Positions 1-8,793 of a stretch of 64,000 nucleotides of DNA are shown here, in pieces. Under the pieces are notes generated by a model. The model was not told the origin of the DNA. It worked only from the letters and a program-made list of their open reading frames with translations, and searched no databases. The stretch is from Desulfovibrio sp. (GTDB taxonomy: Bacteria > Desulfobacterota > Desulfovibrionia > Desulfovibrionales > Desulfovibrionaceae), in the NCBI GenBank assembly GCA_031272405.1, contig JAISTW010000047.1, positions 1 to 64,000 of the forward strand, given 5' to 3'. Each line of letters begins with the position of its first letter. Within the stretch, counting starts at the first letter, position 1. Both the position numbers and the translations under genes were made by a program.

Positions 1-848
1 TTGGCGGTGTAGACGACTTCGTCGCCGGCGATGGCGACGTAGCCGAATTGCGTTTCATAGCCCTTGCCGCCGTTCATGGCGTTCAGTTGCGCCGTCGTCA
101 GCAGATTGCCGTCGCTGTCCAGGATGCCGGTCAGACGCGCGCCGCTCACGCCGTCATTGTGCAACACCGCGCCTTTGGTGACGGGCTCGCCGTCCCGCGA
201 GACGATGAAACGCTCTTCGGGCGGCGGCGGGGTTTGCGGCACAGGCGGGGTGACAGGCGGCGTGACCGGGGGAATATACGGCGGGACCGGAACATCCGGA
301 ATATGGGGCGCGGCCGGAACAGCGGAGACGTGCGTCGGGGGCGCTGTCGGCGCAACCGGGAAGGCCGCGCCGCTTCCGGAAGCCGTTGTGGCCACGGTGA
401 AAGGCACGGGATCCAGTGCCTGCACCTGATCCGGGTAACTCAGGGTGAAATTTTCATCCAAATCGCCCAGATGGCGCAGTCCGTTCATGAGGTCGGCGTC
501 GCCGTAGTTGGAATAGCGTCCTCCCTTGGCGCTCACTCCCACTCCGGCGGCCGGTTCTATGTCCGGAGCGAAGGCCTCGAAAAAGTCCACGCCGGCGATG
601 CTCTGGCCCTCGATCTCGAATTCGGGGAGATTGTCCTTGGTGTACTGCTCGTAAAAGCCCTCGATCTCCACAATACTGCCGTCGGAGAAGGTGAAGACAA
701 GGCTGTCGGAGTCCTCGGGCCGTTCTATGGTGGCCTGGTCAACGGGAAAGGCGAGAATGAATCTGGAATCGGGCTGCGCCTTGATGATTACCGGCTGTGT
801 GCCCATCCCCAGACTTTGCGGGGGAGGGGTTATGGTTACGTCTGTCAT
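1..848 (-). CDS. Giant adhesin, LapA-like N-terminal retention module (partial)
   Basis: Reads from ATG at 848 leftwards off the window edge, giving 282 codons with no stop. A GGGAGA ribosome site lies just upstream of the ATG. There is no Sec signal peptide. Residues 1-150 form a compact acidic domain, including FTFSDGSIVEIEGFYEQY, followed by PAAG at residues 99-102. A proline-rich linker covers residues 165-212 and a repeat-like extracellular domain begins near residue 213. This is the layout of type I-secreted LapA-family adhesins, whose N-terminal module plugs the outer-membrane pore and carries a di-alanine site cut by LapG. Known from the family: LapA of Pseudomonas fluorescens is cut at a TAAG near residue 108. 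Inferred: this protein is retained at the surface and released by the LapG encoded at 50.3-51.0 kb. Its full length and C-terminal secretion signal lie outside the window. Confidence 0.8.
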   Translation of the reverse strand, partial: MTDVTITPPPQSLGMGTQPVIIKAQPDSRFILAFPVDQATIERPEDSDSLVFTFSDGSIVEIEGFYEQYTKDNLPEFEIEGQSIAGVDFFEAFAPDIEPAAGVGVSAKGGRYSNYGDADLMNGLRHLGDLDENFTLSYPDQVQALDPVPFTVATTASGSGAAFPVAPTAPPTHVSAVPAAPHIPDVPVPPYIPPVTPPVTPPVPQTPPPPEERFIVSRDGEPVTKGAVLHNDGVSGARLTGILDSDGNLLTTAQLNAMNGGKGYETQFGYVAIAGDEVVYTA

Positions 849-955
849 GGTATTTTCTCCCAAGTTTTGCGTTGAGCGGCGTTCGGGTACGGCAGGGCAG
901 ATTCCGCGGCAAAACAAAACCGGCCGAACGAACGCCGACAAAAGTGTTGTTGAAA

Positions 956-984
956 ACGTTATTCACGAATCCGCGCCTTGTCAA
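956..984 (-). promoter_or_regulatory. Sigma70-type promoter for the adhesin gene
   Basis: On the minus strand, TTGACA (979-984) is followed by a 17-base spacer and TAACGT (956-961). It would give a leader of about 100 bases before the adhesin ATG at 848. The -35 box is perfect and the -10 box matches in part. The rest of 849-1075 holds no gene that I can see. Confidence 0.55.
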
Positions 985-1075
985 GAAATTTTTGCGGGAA
1001 AGACAAAAAACTGATGCGCAAAGTCTCTTCGTTCAGGGGGAGCCTTCTTGACCGGGAAGCGGATGAAGACGCGGT

Positions 1076-1888
1076 TCAGGCCACTGTCGGCGTATTGCGC
1101 AGAAAGCCTGTCAGAGGGGACGACGCCTCGGCGCCGGCTGTCCGCGCGCGCGGAGCGGCAAGCCCGACCAGCCAGGCGGCGCGTCCGGCCTCCACAGCCG
1201 CCCGAAAGGCTCCGGCCATAGCCACAGGGTCCCTGGCCACGGCGATGGCCGTGTTGACAAGGCAGGCGGACGCGCCCATTTCCATGGCTTCGCAGGCATG
1301 GGAGGGTCTTCCGAGGCCGGCGTCCACCACAACGGGCACATCCATCTCCTCAATGAGGATGGCGATCATTTCCTTCGTGCGCAGACCGCGATTGGTGCCG
1401 ATGGGCGCGCCCAAGGGCATGACGGCCGCGGCGCCGGCGCTCGCGCAGTCACGGGCCACGTACAGGTCGGGATTGATGTAGGGAAAGGGAACAAAACCGT
1501 CCCTGACCATCAGTTCGACGGCTTTGGCCGTCTGGTAGCCGTCCGGCAAAAGATAGCGGCTGTCCGCAATGACTTCTATCTTGATCCAGTTCCCGCAACC
1601 GGCTGCTCTGGCCAGACGGGCCAGACGCAGAGCCTCCTCGGCTGTTCTGGCCCCGGAAGTATTGGGCAGAAGCCGCATATGCGCCGGTATATGGCTTGTG
1701 ATGCCCTGGTTGCCTTTTTCCACCCGGCGCATGGCTACAGTTATGACTTCAGCTCCGCTTGCCTCGGCGACTGCCGGAATAATGCCGTCCGCGCCGTATT
1801 TTCCGGTGCCGATAAAAAGGCGGCTTTTCAGCGCGACGCCGCCCACCGTAAAGGGATCATGCATCATGTGGGTCCTGTTTGAGTCCAT
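1076..1888 (-). CDS. thiG: Thiazole synthase ThiG
   Basis: Makes the thiazole phosphate ring of thiamine from 1-deoxyxylulose 5-phosphate, dehydroglycine and the sulfur carried on ThiS thiocarboxylate, in the cytoplasm. The 270-residue protein has the usual ThiG length and (beta/alpha)8 barrel. WIKIEV around residue 103 carries the Schiff-base lysine, and [11 protein letters not shown] and [13 protein letters not shown] are the phosphate-binding turns. It starts 3 bases after the thiS stop, and the GC-rich end of thiS can act as its ribosome site. Met8 or Met9 are possible alternative starts. No thiH, thiO, thiE or thiF follows: the next minus-strand gene is the adhesin. The rest of the pathway must lie elsewhere. 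Confidence 0.96.
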   Translation of the reverse strand: MDSNRTHMMHDPFTVGGVALKSRLFIGTGKYGADGIIPAVAEASGAEVITVAMRRVEKGNQGITSHIPAHMRLLPNTSGARTAEEALRLARLARAAGCGNWIKIEVIADSRYLLPDGYQTAKAVELMVRDGFVPFPYINPDLYVARDCASAGAAAVMPLGAPIGTNRGLRTKEMIAILIEEMDVPVVVDAGLGRPSHACEAMEMGASACLVNTAIAVARDPVAMAGAFRAAVEAGRAAWLVGLAAPRARTAGAEASSPLTGFLRNTPTVA

Positions 1889-1891
1889 CTG

Positions 1892-2092
1892 CTACCCGCC
1901 GCCGACAATATGAACAATTTCCAGCTCGTCGCCTTCCTTGAGCGCCGTATGGGCGAAGTCTCCACGCGGCACTATGACGCCATTGAGTTCCACAACCACC
2001 ACTTTTTCGTTGTGTCCGCGCGCGTCGAGCACATCCGAAACAACCGCGGCCTGTTCAAAAATTTCTTTGGCGCCGTTCACGCTCAGTTCCAT
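1892..2092 (-). CDS. thiS: Sulfur carrier protein ThiS
   Basis: A 66-residue ubiquitin-fold carrier. Its C-terminal glycine is adenylated and turned into a thiocarboxylate that gives sulfur to ThiG. The sequence ends in IVGGG, which supplies the required Gly-Gly tail. The middle part (ELNGVIVPRGDF) is typical of the family. The ATG directly abuts the TGA stop of the upstream nucleotidyltransferase gene, so the two are probably translationally coupled, and thiG follows after 3 bases. Confidence 0.95.
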   Translation of the reverse strand: MELSVNGAKEIFEQAAVVSDVLDARGHNEKVVVVELNGVIVPRGDFAHTALKEGDELEIVHIVGGG

Positions 2093-3199
2093 TCACGTCT
2101 CCTTGGGGATAGCGCAATCGCATGCTTTGGAAAAAATATCCCCGATGGACGAAGAATGCAAGTTTTGAACGGCGGGCGTCAAGCCGTAACAGGCAAGCAC
2201 ACATTCTTCGGCGAAGGCGGCGTCATGTTCTCCGACAAAGGGCGCGTGCTCCTGCATGGCTTCCACTGCTTCCAAATGGTGCAGAATGCGCGATTCCAGC
2301 TCTTTCCAGGAGTATTTCCCTGCCTTGACCGCAGCCAGATCTTCCCGGCCTTGCAGAGGAAAGACGACCTTCCCTGTCCGCAGCAGTTCCTCCATCTGCT
2401 CCAAAGCGCGCAAGGCATGTGAAAACGCCTTGAGGTCCAGGCCTTCGCTGCGTTCGGCGGCATCCGCCCGCCCGCCGTAACGCTTCATATCCGCCTCCAC
2501 CCTGCAAATCAGTTCCGATACGCGAATCGCGCCCATGTGCAGTTTGCCGCCGAGCTGAAGCGCTTTTTCGCCCTGTATGTTCTTCAGGGAACAATAACGA
2601 TTGTCCCCGCAGGCGGCGACTATGGCCTCCAGGCAGTCAGCAAGGCGTCCGGTCGGATCCGGACGGCGTTGCCGCAACCAGTCTCGAACCGCCTTCAGCG
2701 CGCCGACGCGGGAACCCCTGATTCCGTATTTTTTCACCTGACCCAGGCTGTACTCGGCGTAGGCCCTGTTTTTGTGGGTGTTTACAAGCCGCAGGGGATT
2801 GGCGAAGACGGCATCCAGCGCCTGGCGCCTGTAGAGCGTGCAGTCGGCGTTCGACGGCGAAAAAAGCAGATCCATCGCCCCGATATCGCCCGCAGGCAAA
2901 AGTTTCAGCAACCAGCGCTGTACAGACCAGAGGTCAATGTCCACGTCGCCGGCCGTATTCCGCCTTGTCCCGTCGCCGGTGGAAAAGCGCAGGCTCCGGG
3001 GAACCTTGTCCAGGGCCAGGGACTCCAGAGAGGGCAGAAAAATTCCGCGCGCGTCAATATCTGATTTGCCGGGCGATTCCGTGCCATACAGGGTGGCGCC
3101 GAACAGGGTCAGGAAAAGAAGCGAAGCGTCATGCGCCCGGCAGAGCGCCCGCGCCTGTTCGACAAGAGCGGGCCGGTCAATGTGGCGGGGTTCACGCAT
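2093..3199 (-). CDS. Predicted nucleotidyltransferase, pol-beta superfamily (COG3541-like)
   Basis: A 368-residue protein if started at ATG 3199 (MREPRHIDRP). The open frame extends upstream to 3337, but that part reads like non-coding DNA. Near the N-terminus the motif FGATLYGTESPGKSDIDARG has the Gly-Ser-like turn and the D-x-D metal ligands of the polymerase-beta nucleotidyltransferase fold. VDIDLWS further on probably supplies the third carboxylate. The remainder is helical and contains a conserved-looking AYAEYSLGQVKKYG segment. It belongs with uncharacterised nucleotidyltransferases of about 250-400 residues whose substrate is unknown. It is first in a unit with thiS and thiG, ending exactly at the thiS start codon. 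A role in thiamine synthesis is not implied by its family. Confidence 0.75.
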   Translation of the reverse strand: MREPRHIDRPALVEQARALCRAHDASLLFLTLFGATLYGTESPGKSDIDARGIFLPSLESLALDKVPRSLRFSTGDGTRRNTAGDVDIDLWSVQRWLLKLLPAGDIGAMDLLFSPSNADCTLYRRQALDAVFANPLRLVNTHKNRAYAEYSLGQVKKYGIRGSRVGALKAVRDWLRQRRPDPTGRLADCLEAIVAACGDNRYCSLKNIQGEKALQLGGKLHMGAIRVSELICRVEADMKRYGGRADAAERSEGLDLKAFSHALRALEQMEELLRTGKVVFPLQGREDLAAVKAGKYSWKELESRILHHLEAVEAMQEHAPFVGEHDAAFAEECVLACYGLTPAVQNLHSSSIGDIFSKACDCAIPKET

Positions 3200-3308
3200 A
3201 CGGCGACTGGTAACACAATCGGCCCATACTGTACACCGGCGGCAAGGCAGACGAAAAGCGAAAACCGCGGCGAGACGCTCGATGGAGGCCGCTTGACATT
3301 TTTCACTG

Positions 3309-3333
3309 CCTGTCTGACAAACGTCAGTGCAGG
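3309..3333. promoter_or_regulatory. Dyad symmetry between divergent genes, possible operator
   Basis: CTGAC-AAAC-GTCAG (3314-3327) is nested inside CCTG (3309-3312) and CAGG (3330-3333), giving a nearly continuous inverted repeat. It lies between the divergent nucleotidyltransferase/thiSG unit and the QueG-like gene. A perfect TTGACA sits at 3293-3298 on the plus strand, but I see no good -10 box at the right spacing. It may be a regulator site or a small hairpin. Confidence 0.35.
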
Positions 3334-3411
3334 TCACGAATGAAACATGTGACTGCCCTGCAGGGATTTGCCTGCGGAAAACCCGCCACAGGAAACAGTC
3401 AGGAGGCTATG

Positions 3412-4302
3412 ATGCGGGACGACGCCATCACATGTACGCGGATTACCGACATTGTGGAAAAATTTGTTTCAGGGCCGGTCAACAATCTGCATATGCCGGG
3501 CGGTTTTGAACCGGCGTTCGGACAACCGCTGCTTGGCTTCGCCTCCGGCGGCGACAGCCTGTGGACGGAATTCAAAAAACACATCGGAGAGTTTCACTGG
3601 ACTCCGGTCGAGGCCTTTCGTCTGGCCTATCCGGGCGAAAATCCGAGCCCGGAAGAGCTGACCGTGGTCAGTTGGATATTACCCCAAACCACCAGCACGC
3701 GCAAAGACCAGCGCAAGCAAAAGACCTATCCCTCCGAGCGTTGGGCCAGGAACAGAATCATGGGTGAACAGCACGTCAACCAGGGGCTGCGCAAGCATCT
3801 TCCCGACACGCTTGCCAGCCGCGGCGTACAGGCTTTAGCGCCCATGCTCCTGCCCGAATGGTCCAGGGTGGAGTGCGACAAACTCGTTTATGCCTCAACA
3901 TGGTCGGAAAGGCATGCGGCCTATGTTGCCGGGCTCGGCACTTTTGGCTTGTGCGACGGGTTGATCACCCCTGTCGGCAAATCAATGCGGACCGGCTCGG
4001 TTATCATGAGGGCGGCGTTGCCGCCTTCGCCGAGACCGTATTCATCACACAGGGAATATTGTCTGTTTTTCAATTCCGGGACTTGCGGCAAATGCATCAA
4101 GCGCTGTCCGGTCGGAGCGCTGAGCGCGGACGGGCATGACAAACGCCGCTGCAGGGAATTTCTCCAGGGCACGACCAGGCCCTATGTGAACAAAACCTAC
4201 CATTTTGACGGCTACGGCTGCGGATTGTGTCAGGTGGGCGTCCCCTGCGAGACGGGCATACCCAGAGTCCGGCGCGAATCGGCGATATCGTCCGCCAACT
4301 GA
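3412..4302 (+). CDS. QueG-like iron-sulfur protein (epoxyqueuosine reductase family)
   Basis: A 296-residue protein. I chose ATG 3412 because AGGAGG at 3401-3406 lies 5 bases upstream; the open frame begins at 3340. The segment STWSERHAAYVAGLGTFGLC and the following GKSMRTGSVI match the cobalamin-dependent reductase fold of QueG (COG1600). Two Cys clusters follow: CGKCIKRCP with a further Cys in RRCREFL, and GYGCGLCQVGVPCETG near the C-terminus. QueG reduces epoxyqueuosine to queuosine in tRNA, but this protein lacks the C-terminal HEAT region of some QueGs and its second cluster is spaced C-x2-C-x5-C. It may therefore be a paralogue with another substrate. Confidence 0.72.
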   Translation: MRDDAITCTRITDIVEKFVSGPVNNLHMPGGFEPAFGQPLLGFASGGDSLWTEFKKHIGEFHWTPVEAFRLAYPGENPSPEELTVVSWILPQTTSTRKDQRKQKTYPSERWARNRIMGEQHVNQGLRKHLPDTLASRGVQALAPMLLPEWSRVECDKLVYASTWSERHAAYVAGLGTFGLCDGLITPVGKSMRTGSVIMRAALPPSPRPYSSHREYCLFFNSGTCGKCIKRCPVGALSADGHDKRRCREFLQGTTRPYVNKTYHFDGYGCGLCQVGVPCETGIPRVRRESAISSAN

Positions 4303-4307
4303 AACTC

Positions 4308-4700
4308 TCAGCCCTGCCGCGCCGGCCACAGCAGGGCGGAAGAGCCGGCGCCGAGCAGGGTCATGCCCAGCGAACCGACAAGATGCAGAAAGATAAGCAG
4401 CAGGCCGGGAAAGATGCGCCCTTCCTGAAGCAGGAGCACAACTTCGGCCGAAAAAGTGGAAAACGTGGTCAGGGCGCCCAGAAAACCGGTTATCACAAAA
4501 AGCCGCCACAGTTCGGAGATGCCGGGAAAATGCGCGAATATTCCCAGCGCGAATCCTATCAGGTAGCCACCGAACAGATTGACGGCCAAAGTGCCCAGCG
4601 GCAGCACGGGAATGAGCGGATTCAGGGCGCGTCCCGCAAGCCAGCGTAAAACGGCTCCCAGGCAGGCGCCGGCGCAGATGCAGAGAGTGGAACGTATCAT
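4308..4700 (-). CDS. crcB: Fluoride ion channel CrcB/Fluc
   Basis: A 130-residue inner-membrane protein with four predicted helices that exports fluoride as an antiparallel dimer. Signature segments are GTLAVNLFGGYLIG (helix 2) and GFLGALTTFSTFSAEV (helix 3 break with the Phe-box region and the Na+ site). The frame is open back to 4757, but MIRSTLCICAG at 4700 is the better start, because the lactate-operon terminator (4734-4767) lies in the upstream part. A single crcB copy implies a homodimer. There is too little room upstream for a fluoride riboswitch. It is tail-to-tail with the QueG-like gene, with 5 bases between the two. Confidence 0.93.
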   Translation of the reverse strand: MIRSTLCICAGACLGAVLRWLAGRALNPLIPVLPLGTLAVNLFGGYLIGFALGIFAHFPGISELWRLFVITGFLGALTTFSTFSAEVVLLLQEGRIFPGLLLIFLHLVGSLGMTLLGAGSSALLWPARQG

Positions 4701-4733
4701 GCCGGGAGCGCTTCTGTTTTTCCGGATTTTCTT

Positions 4734-4767
4734 AAAAGGCGCGGGGGCGCATTCCACGCCCCCGCTT
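4734..4767 (-). terminator. Rho-independent terminator of the lactate operon
   Basis: On the minus strand, GCGGGGGCG (4757-4765) pairs with CGCCCCCGC (4741-4749) around a 7-base loop, followed by a short U run (4734-4737). It lies 34 bases past the lactate permease stop and before the crcB start. Confidence 0.8.
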
Positions 4768-4800
4768 GCCTGAAAACGGCGTCAGAACTGGATGGCCGGC

Positions 4801-6564
4801 TTAGAATTGCAGGCCGAAGTTCATGCCGATGAGCATCCAGGCGATGATGCCCACCACGATGCCATAGAGGAGGAAGGGCCAGAAGGTCTTCTTCAGGATG
4901 TCCCCCTCCCGGTTGAGCAGACCCACAACTGTGCAGACAGCCACAATATTGTGGATGCAGATCATGTTGCCCATAGCTCCGCCCGCCGCCTGAGCGGCCA
5001 CGATGATGGGACGCGACAGCTTGAGCTGTCCGGCCATATCCCACTGGAAGAGACCGAAGAGCATGTCCGACACCGTGTTGGACCCGGTGATGAAGGCGCC
5101 CAGTCCGCCGACGTAGGAGGCGAACATCGGCCAGATGGGGCCAAGCACGGAAGCTATTGCAGTCGCCATGGCCAGCGGCATGGAGGGCAGGAATTTGGCC
5201 GAACCGGCGGCGACCTGCGCAACCATGTCGGGGTTGAAGCCGGAACCCTGGAAAATCTTGACCAGAGCCACGGAGGCGCACAGGGAAATGGTGGCCGCCT
5301 TCATTTTGACGGTGGTTTCCGTCCAGGCCTTGATGGCCTTGTCGCCGGGCATCTTGTGCATGACGATGGTCAGCAGAGCGACGAGCATGAAGGGTATGGT
5401 GCCGGGCAAATAGAGCAGCTTCAGGCTTTCGCTGACAGCGCCCATTTTCTTTCCGGCCACATCCACCGCGTCAAAGCCCAGAATGCCGTTGAAGGACACC
5501 ACGGCGTGGGCGTTCAGCCAGCCCTTGAGCCCCAGGGAATCAATGCGGGTCAGCACCAGAATGAGGCCGATGATGACATACGGCAACCAGGCCATGAATT
5601 GGCTCATGTGCGCCTTGAGTTCCGTTTCGCCGGAGAAGGAGATGTCGCCCGTCCAGTCCTTTTCCCACTTGGACGGTTCGCCGAATGTCCAGATATCTTC
5701 AGGCACGCAGAAGCCCTTCTTGGCCCCGGCGATGATGATGCCCAGACCAATGAGACCGCCCACCAGGGAGGGGATTTCCGGCCCCAGCGCCCAAGCCAGA
5801 ACCATGTAGGGCGTCACAAAGGCGACTGCCGCGAAAACGCAGAATTTCCACGCGGCGAAACCCTCTTTCCAGGAGCGGTTGGGCCCGAAGAAACGGGTGA
5901 TGAAGCCCAAAGTGAAAATGGGCAGAATAAAGGCCATGGGGCCGTGCATCAAGGTGACTGTTTCGCCGATGATTTTGTAAAACTGGTCAATGCTGGTCAG
6001 GGCCGGCACTGTGCCCCCGGCGATGAGGGCTTCAACCGTGCCTTTGAGGGAAGCGCCGAAACCCACGATGATGGGGGTGCCCACAGCGCCGAAAGTCACC
6101 GGGAAGGAGTTGAAGATGAGGCAGAGCACCGCCGACGCGAGGGGCGGAAAGCCGAGAGACAGCAACAGCGGAGCGGCCAGGGCCGCTGGCGTTCCAAAAC
6201 CGGCCGCGCCTTCGATGAAGGCTCCGAACATGTAGCCGATGATGATGGCCTGCACGCGCATGTCCTTGCTCACGGTCTGCATGCCGTACTGTATGGTCTC
6301 CATGCCTCCCGAATACTGGAGGGTGTGGAGGATGAGCAAAGCGCCGAACACGATGATGAGCACCCCCACGGCGCTGATGACGCCCTGGATGCTGAGGGCG
6401 GCTATGTAACCGGCCGGCAGCTTCCAGAAAAAGAATGCTCCGAGAGCGCAGACCAGCCAGGAAATGGGCATGGCTTTCATGGCCCCCATGCGGCATCCCA
6501 CCATGAGCACAAGAGCCACCAGAATCGGCAGGAACGCCACAACGGCAAGGATTCCATTACTCAT
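4801..6564 (-). CDS. L-lactate permease (LctP family)
   Basis: A 587-residue inner-membrane transporter with more than a dozen hydrophobic segments. It imports lactate, probably with protons. Family features include [14 protein letters not shown] near the N-terminus, [15 protein letters not shown] in the substrate region and [33 protein letters not shown] lies near the C-terminus. The ATG at 6564 has a strong AAGGAGGT ribosome site. It is the last gene of the lactate operon and is followed by a strong terminator. It supplies the substrate for the dehydrogenases encoded upstream. Confidence 0.96.
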   Translation of the reverse strand: MSNGILAVVAFLPILVALVLMVGCRMGAMKAMPISWLVCALGAFFFWKLPAGYIAALSIQGVISAVGVLIIVFGALLILHTLQYSGGMETIQYGMQTVSKDMRVQAIIIGYMFGAFIEGAAGFGTPAALAAPLLLSLGFPPLASAVLCLIFNSFPVTFGAVGTPIIVGFGASLKGTVEALIAGGTVPALTSIDQFYKIIGETVTLMHGPMAFILPIFTLGFITRFFGPNRSWKEGFAAWKFCVFAAVAFVTPYMVLAWALGPEIPSLVGGLIGLGIIIAGAKKGFCVPEDIWTFGEPSKWEKDWTGDISFSGETELKAHMSQFMAWLPYVIIGLILVLTRIDSLGLKGWLNAHAVVSFNGILGFDAVDVAGKKMGAVSESLKLLYLPGTIPFMLVALLTIVMHKMPGDKAIKAWTETTVKMKAATISLCASVALVKIFQGSGFNPDMVAQVAAGSAKFLPSMPLAMATAIASVLGPIWPMFASYVGGLGAFITGSNTVSDMLFGLFQWDMAGQLKLSRPIIVAAQAAGGAMGNMICIHNIVAVCTVVGLLNREGDILKKTFWPFLLYGIVVGIIAWMLIGMNFGLQF

Positions 6565-6621
6565 ATATACCTCCTTGGATTAAATTAGGTTTATGTTTGA
6601 AAATGCGCTATGCGCTGGACT

Positions 6622-8790
6622 CTACGTTTTGCCCCCCTGCGGTTTCAAATTTTCCGCCAGCAGATCCGCCACATGATCCACCTTGACATTGAGCCCCTGT
6701 TTTTCCGCGCCTCCGCGCAACTGCATGACGCAGCCGGGGCAGTCTACCACCAGCCGGGTCGCGCCGGTCTTGCGCAGGGCGTCAAGTTTCTTTTCCAGCA
6801 ACTGCGCTGAAATTTCCGGGAATTTCACGGAATATGTCCCGCCGAAACCGCAGCAGAGCTCTTCTTCCTCGCCGGGCGCATATTCGGCCGCGGCCTTGAT
6901 GAGATCGCGCGGGGCCTGCCTGACGCCAAGCCCGCGGCAGAGATGGCAGGAGGCGTGGTAGGCGACCTTCTGGCCGGAATTGTTGAAATCATCGGATCCA
7001 AGCCCCAGCGTGTCGTGAACAAAGGAGCTGAAGTCAACGACTTTTTCCGCGAATTCCCGGGTTTTGCCGTAGAGCCCCGCATTGCCGGCCAGCAAGGTTT
7101 CGTAATTGTGCTTCAGGTGCGAGGCGCAGCTCGCGCACAAGGTGATGACGGCATCGTAGGATTTGCGGGAGAAAGCGCGAACATTCTGCTCCGCCACTTC
7201 CACGGCTGTTTTGCGCTGTCCCATCATCTCCAGAGGCAGACCGCAACAGGACTGTTCAAGAGGGAAATCCACCTCAACGCCTCTGGCGGCCAGAATTTTG
7301 ACGGCATCCTCAAGCTGTTCGGGATAGACGAAATCCTGAGCGCAGCCGCTGAAAAGAGCCACACGGAATTTTGGCTCATGCGCCCTGGGGGCGATTTCCG
7401 GCCAGCGGTCGCGGAAGGATTGGGCCGCTATGGCCGGCAGGGCCTTATAGCCGTGCTTGCCCAGAAACATGGCCGGCAGATGGCGCTGGAAGCCTGTGCC
7501 GCCGGTGAAGGGTTTCTGGGCGTATTTGGCGAACTTGAGCAGGCTGTGGAAAAGCTTGCGGTTTTTCATGACCGAAGAAAGCAGGACAGCCTGGGTGTCG
7601 CCGCCCTGTTCGTCGGTGAGGCGGCTGCGTATTTCGCGGATGAGCCTGGGCAGATCAATGCCGCCAGCGCAGACGTTTTTACAGGCTTCGCAGCCCACGC
7701 AGTTCTGACAGAGCACCTTGGCCTTGTCCTTGCCGTGGAAGAAATACGTAAGAATCAGGCCGATAGCGCCGATGTATATGTAGCCCATCTTGTGGCCGCC
7801 GACCAGCCGATAGACGGGACAGACGTTGGCGCAGGCCCCGCAGCGCACGCAACGGAATATCTGCGAGAAGAGCGGGTCTTTGGCGATTTCCGTGCGGCCG
7901 TTGTCCACAAAGACGACATGCAGAATCTTTTTGCCGTCCGGGTTGACGGAGCAGGGGCCGGCGCCGCATATCCAGCTCACATAGGCTGTCAAACGCTGGC
8001 CTGTGGCGTTGCGCGGCAAAACCAACAGAGCCGTGAGCGCTTCTTCCAGGGTGGGCGTCAGTTTGTCCAGACCGGCGATGGCCACGTGCACACGCGGAAG
8101 CGTCGTCACCATGCGGGCGTTGCCCTCGTTGGTCACGATGGTCACAGTGCCGTTTTCGGCTATGGCGAAATTGCAGCCGCTGATGCCCATGTCGGCCTGG
8201 ATGAATTTGCGCCGCAACTGCACGCGGGCCACCTTGACCAGTTTCTGGATGTCCGTGTCCTGCTTCACGCCCGTGGCCTTGGTGAAATCGTCGGCCACCT
8301 GATAGCGCGACAGATGGATGGCGGGCATGACCATGTGCGAAGGACCCTCATGACGCAACTGTATGATCCATTCGCCGAGGTCCGTCTCGTCCACAATAAA
8401 GTTGTCGGCGAAAAGACGCTCGTTGAGCTGCGTTTCCTCGGCGGTCATGGATTTGGATTTGACGATGCGCTTGACCTTGTTTTCTCTGGCGATGCGGGCA
8501 ATGATCTCGTTGGCCTCGGTCGCGTCTTTGGCCCGATGCACGCGCACGCCGCGTTTTTCCGCCTGCTCCTTGAACTGCGCGTAAAGCTCCTCCATGCGCT
8601 TGCAGGCTTTGTCTCTGGATTCGGCGATCTGGTTGATGATGCCGCGCTCGTCCACTTCCTGAAATATTGTTTCGCGGTTGGCTCGGTAAGCCACGGCAAA
8701 AGTGTCCAGCGTGCGGCGCAAAAATTCATCCTGCAACGCGGAATCAATCTCCTTGCGGTATTCGGAGAGTGTGTTTGGGGCTTGATGCAT
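6622..8790 (-). CDS. Fused LutB-LutA iron-sulfur lactate oxidation protein
   Basis: A 722-residue cytoplasmic protein that joins two subunits of the LutABC (LldEFG) L-lactate dehydrogenase. Residues of about 60-300 form the LUD domain. Two 4Fe-4S motifs follow (CVRCGACANVCP near 310 and CVGCEACKNVC near 365), which together make LutB. The C-terminal part holds the two Cys-Cys-Gly domains of LutA (ALFSGCAQDFVYPEQ, QSCCGLPLEM, ASCHLCRGLG, LCCGFGGTYS). In Bacillus and Shewanella these are separate proteins. The gene starts 3 bases after the lutC stop and is 57 bases upstream of the permease. Confidence 0.93.
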   Translation of the reverse strand: MHQAPNTLSEYRKEIDSALQDEFLRRTLDTFAVAYRANRETIFQEVDERGIINQIAESRDKACKRMEELYAQFKEQAEKRGVRVHRAKDATEANEIIARIARENKVKRIVKSKSMTAEETQLNERLFADNFIVDETDLGEWIIQLRHEGPSHMVMPAIHLSRYQVADDFTKATGVKQDTDIQKLVKVARVQLRRKFIQADMGISGCNFAIAENGTVTIVTNEGNARMVTTLPRVHVAIAGLDKLTPTLEEALTALLVLPRNATGQRLTAYVSWICGAGPCSVNPDGKKILHVVFVDNGRTEIAKDPLFSQIFRCVRCGACANVCPVYRLVGGHKMGYIYIGAIGLILTYFFHGKDKAKVLCQNCVGCEACKNVCAGGIDLPRLIREIRSRLTDEQGGDTQAVLLSSVMKNRKLFHSLLKFAKYAQKPFTGGTGFQRHLPAMFLGKHGYKALPAIAAQSFRDRWPEIAPRAHEPKFRVALFSGCAQDFVYPEQLEDAVKILAARGVEVDFPLEQSCCGLPLEMMGQRKTAVEVAEQNVRAFSRKSYDAVITLCASCASHLKHNYETLLAGNAGLYGKTREFAEKVVDFSSFVHDTLGLGSDDFNNSGQKVAYHASCHLCRGLGVRQAPRDLIKAAAEYAPGEEEELCCGFGGTYSVKFPEISAQLLEKKLDALRKTGATRLVVDCPGCVMQLRGGAEKQGLNVKVDHVADLLAENLKPQGGKT

Positions 8791-8793
8791 GCC

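Noticed and set aside
236-300. Short tandem repeat in the adhesin gene
   Set aside because: It codes for the PPVTPP proline-rich linker of the adhesin and needs no separate explanation.
3200-3411. Possible TPP riboswitch for the thiSG unit
   Set aside because: The conserved CTGAGA and ACCTGATCTGG segments are absent on the minus strand.
4701-4733. Possible fluoride riboswitch before crcB
   Set aside because: Only about 30 bases separate the upstream terminator from the crcB start, too short for the element.
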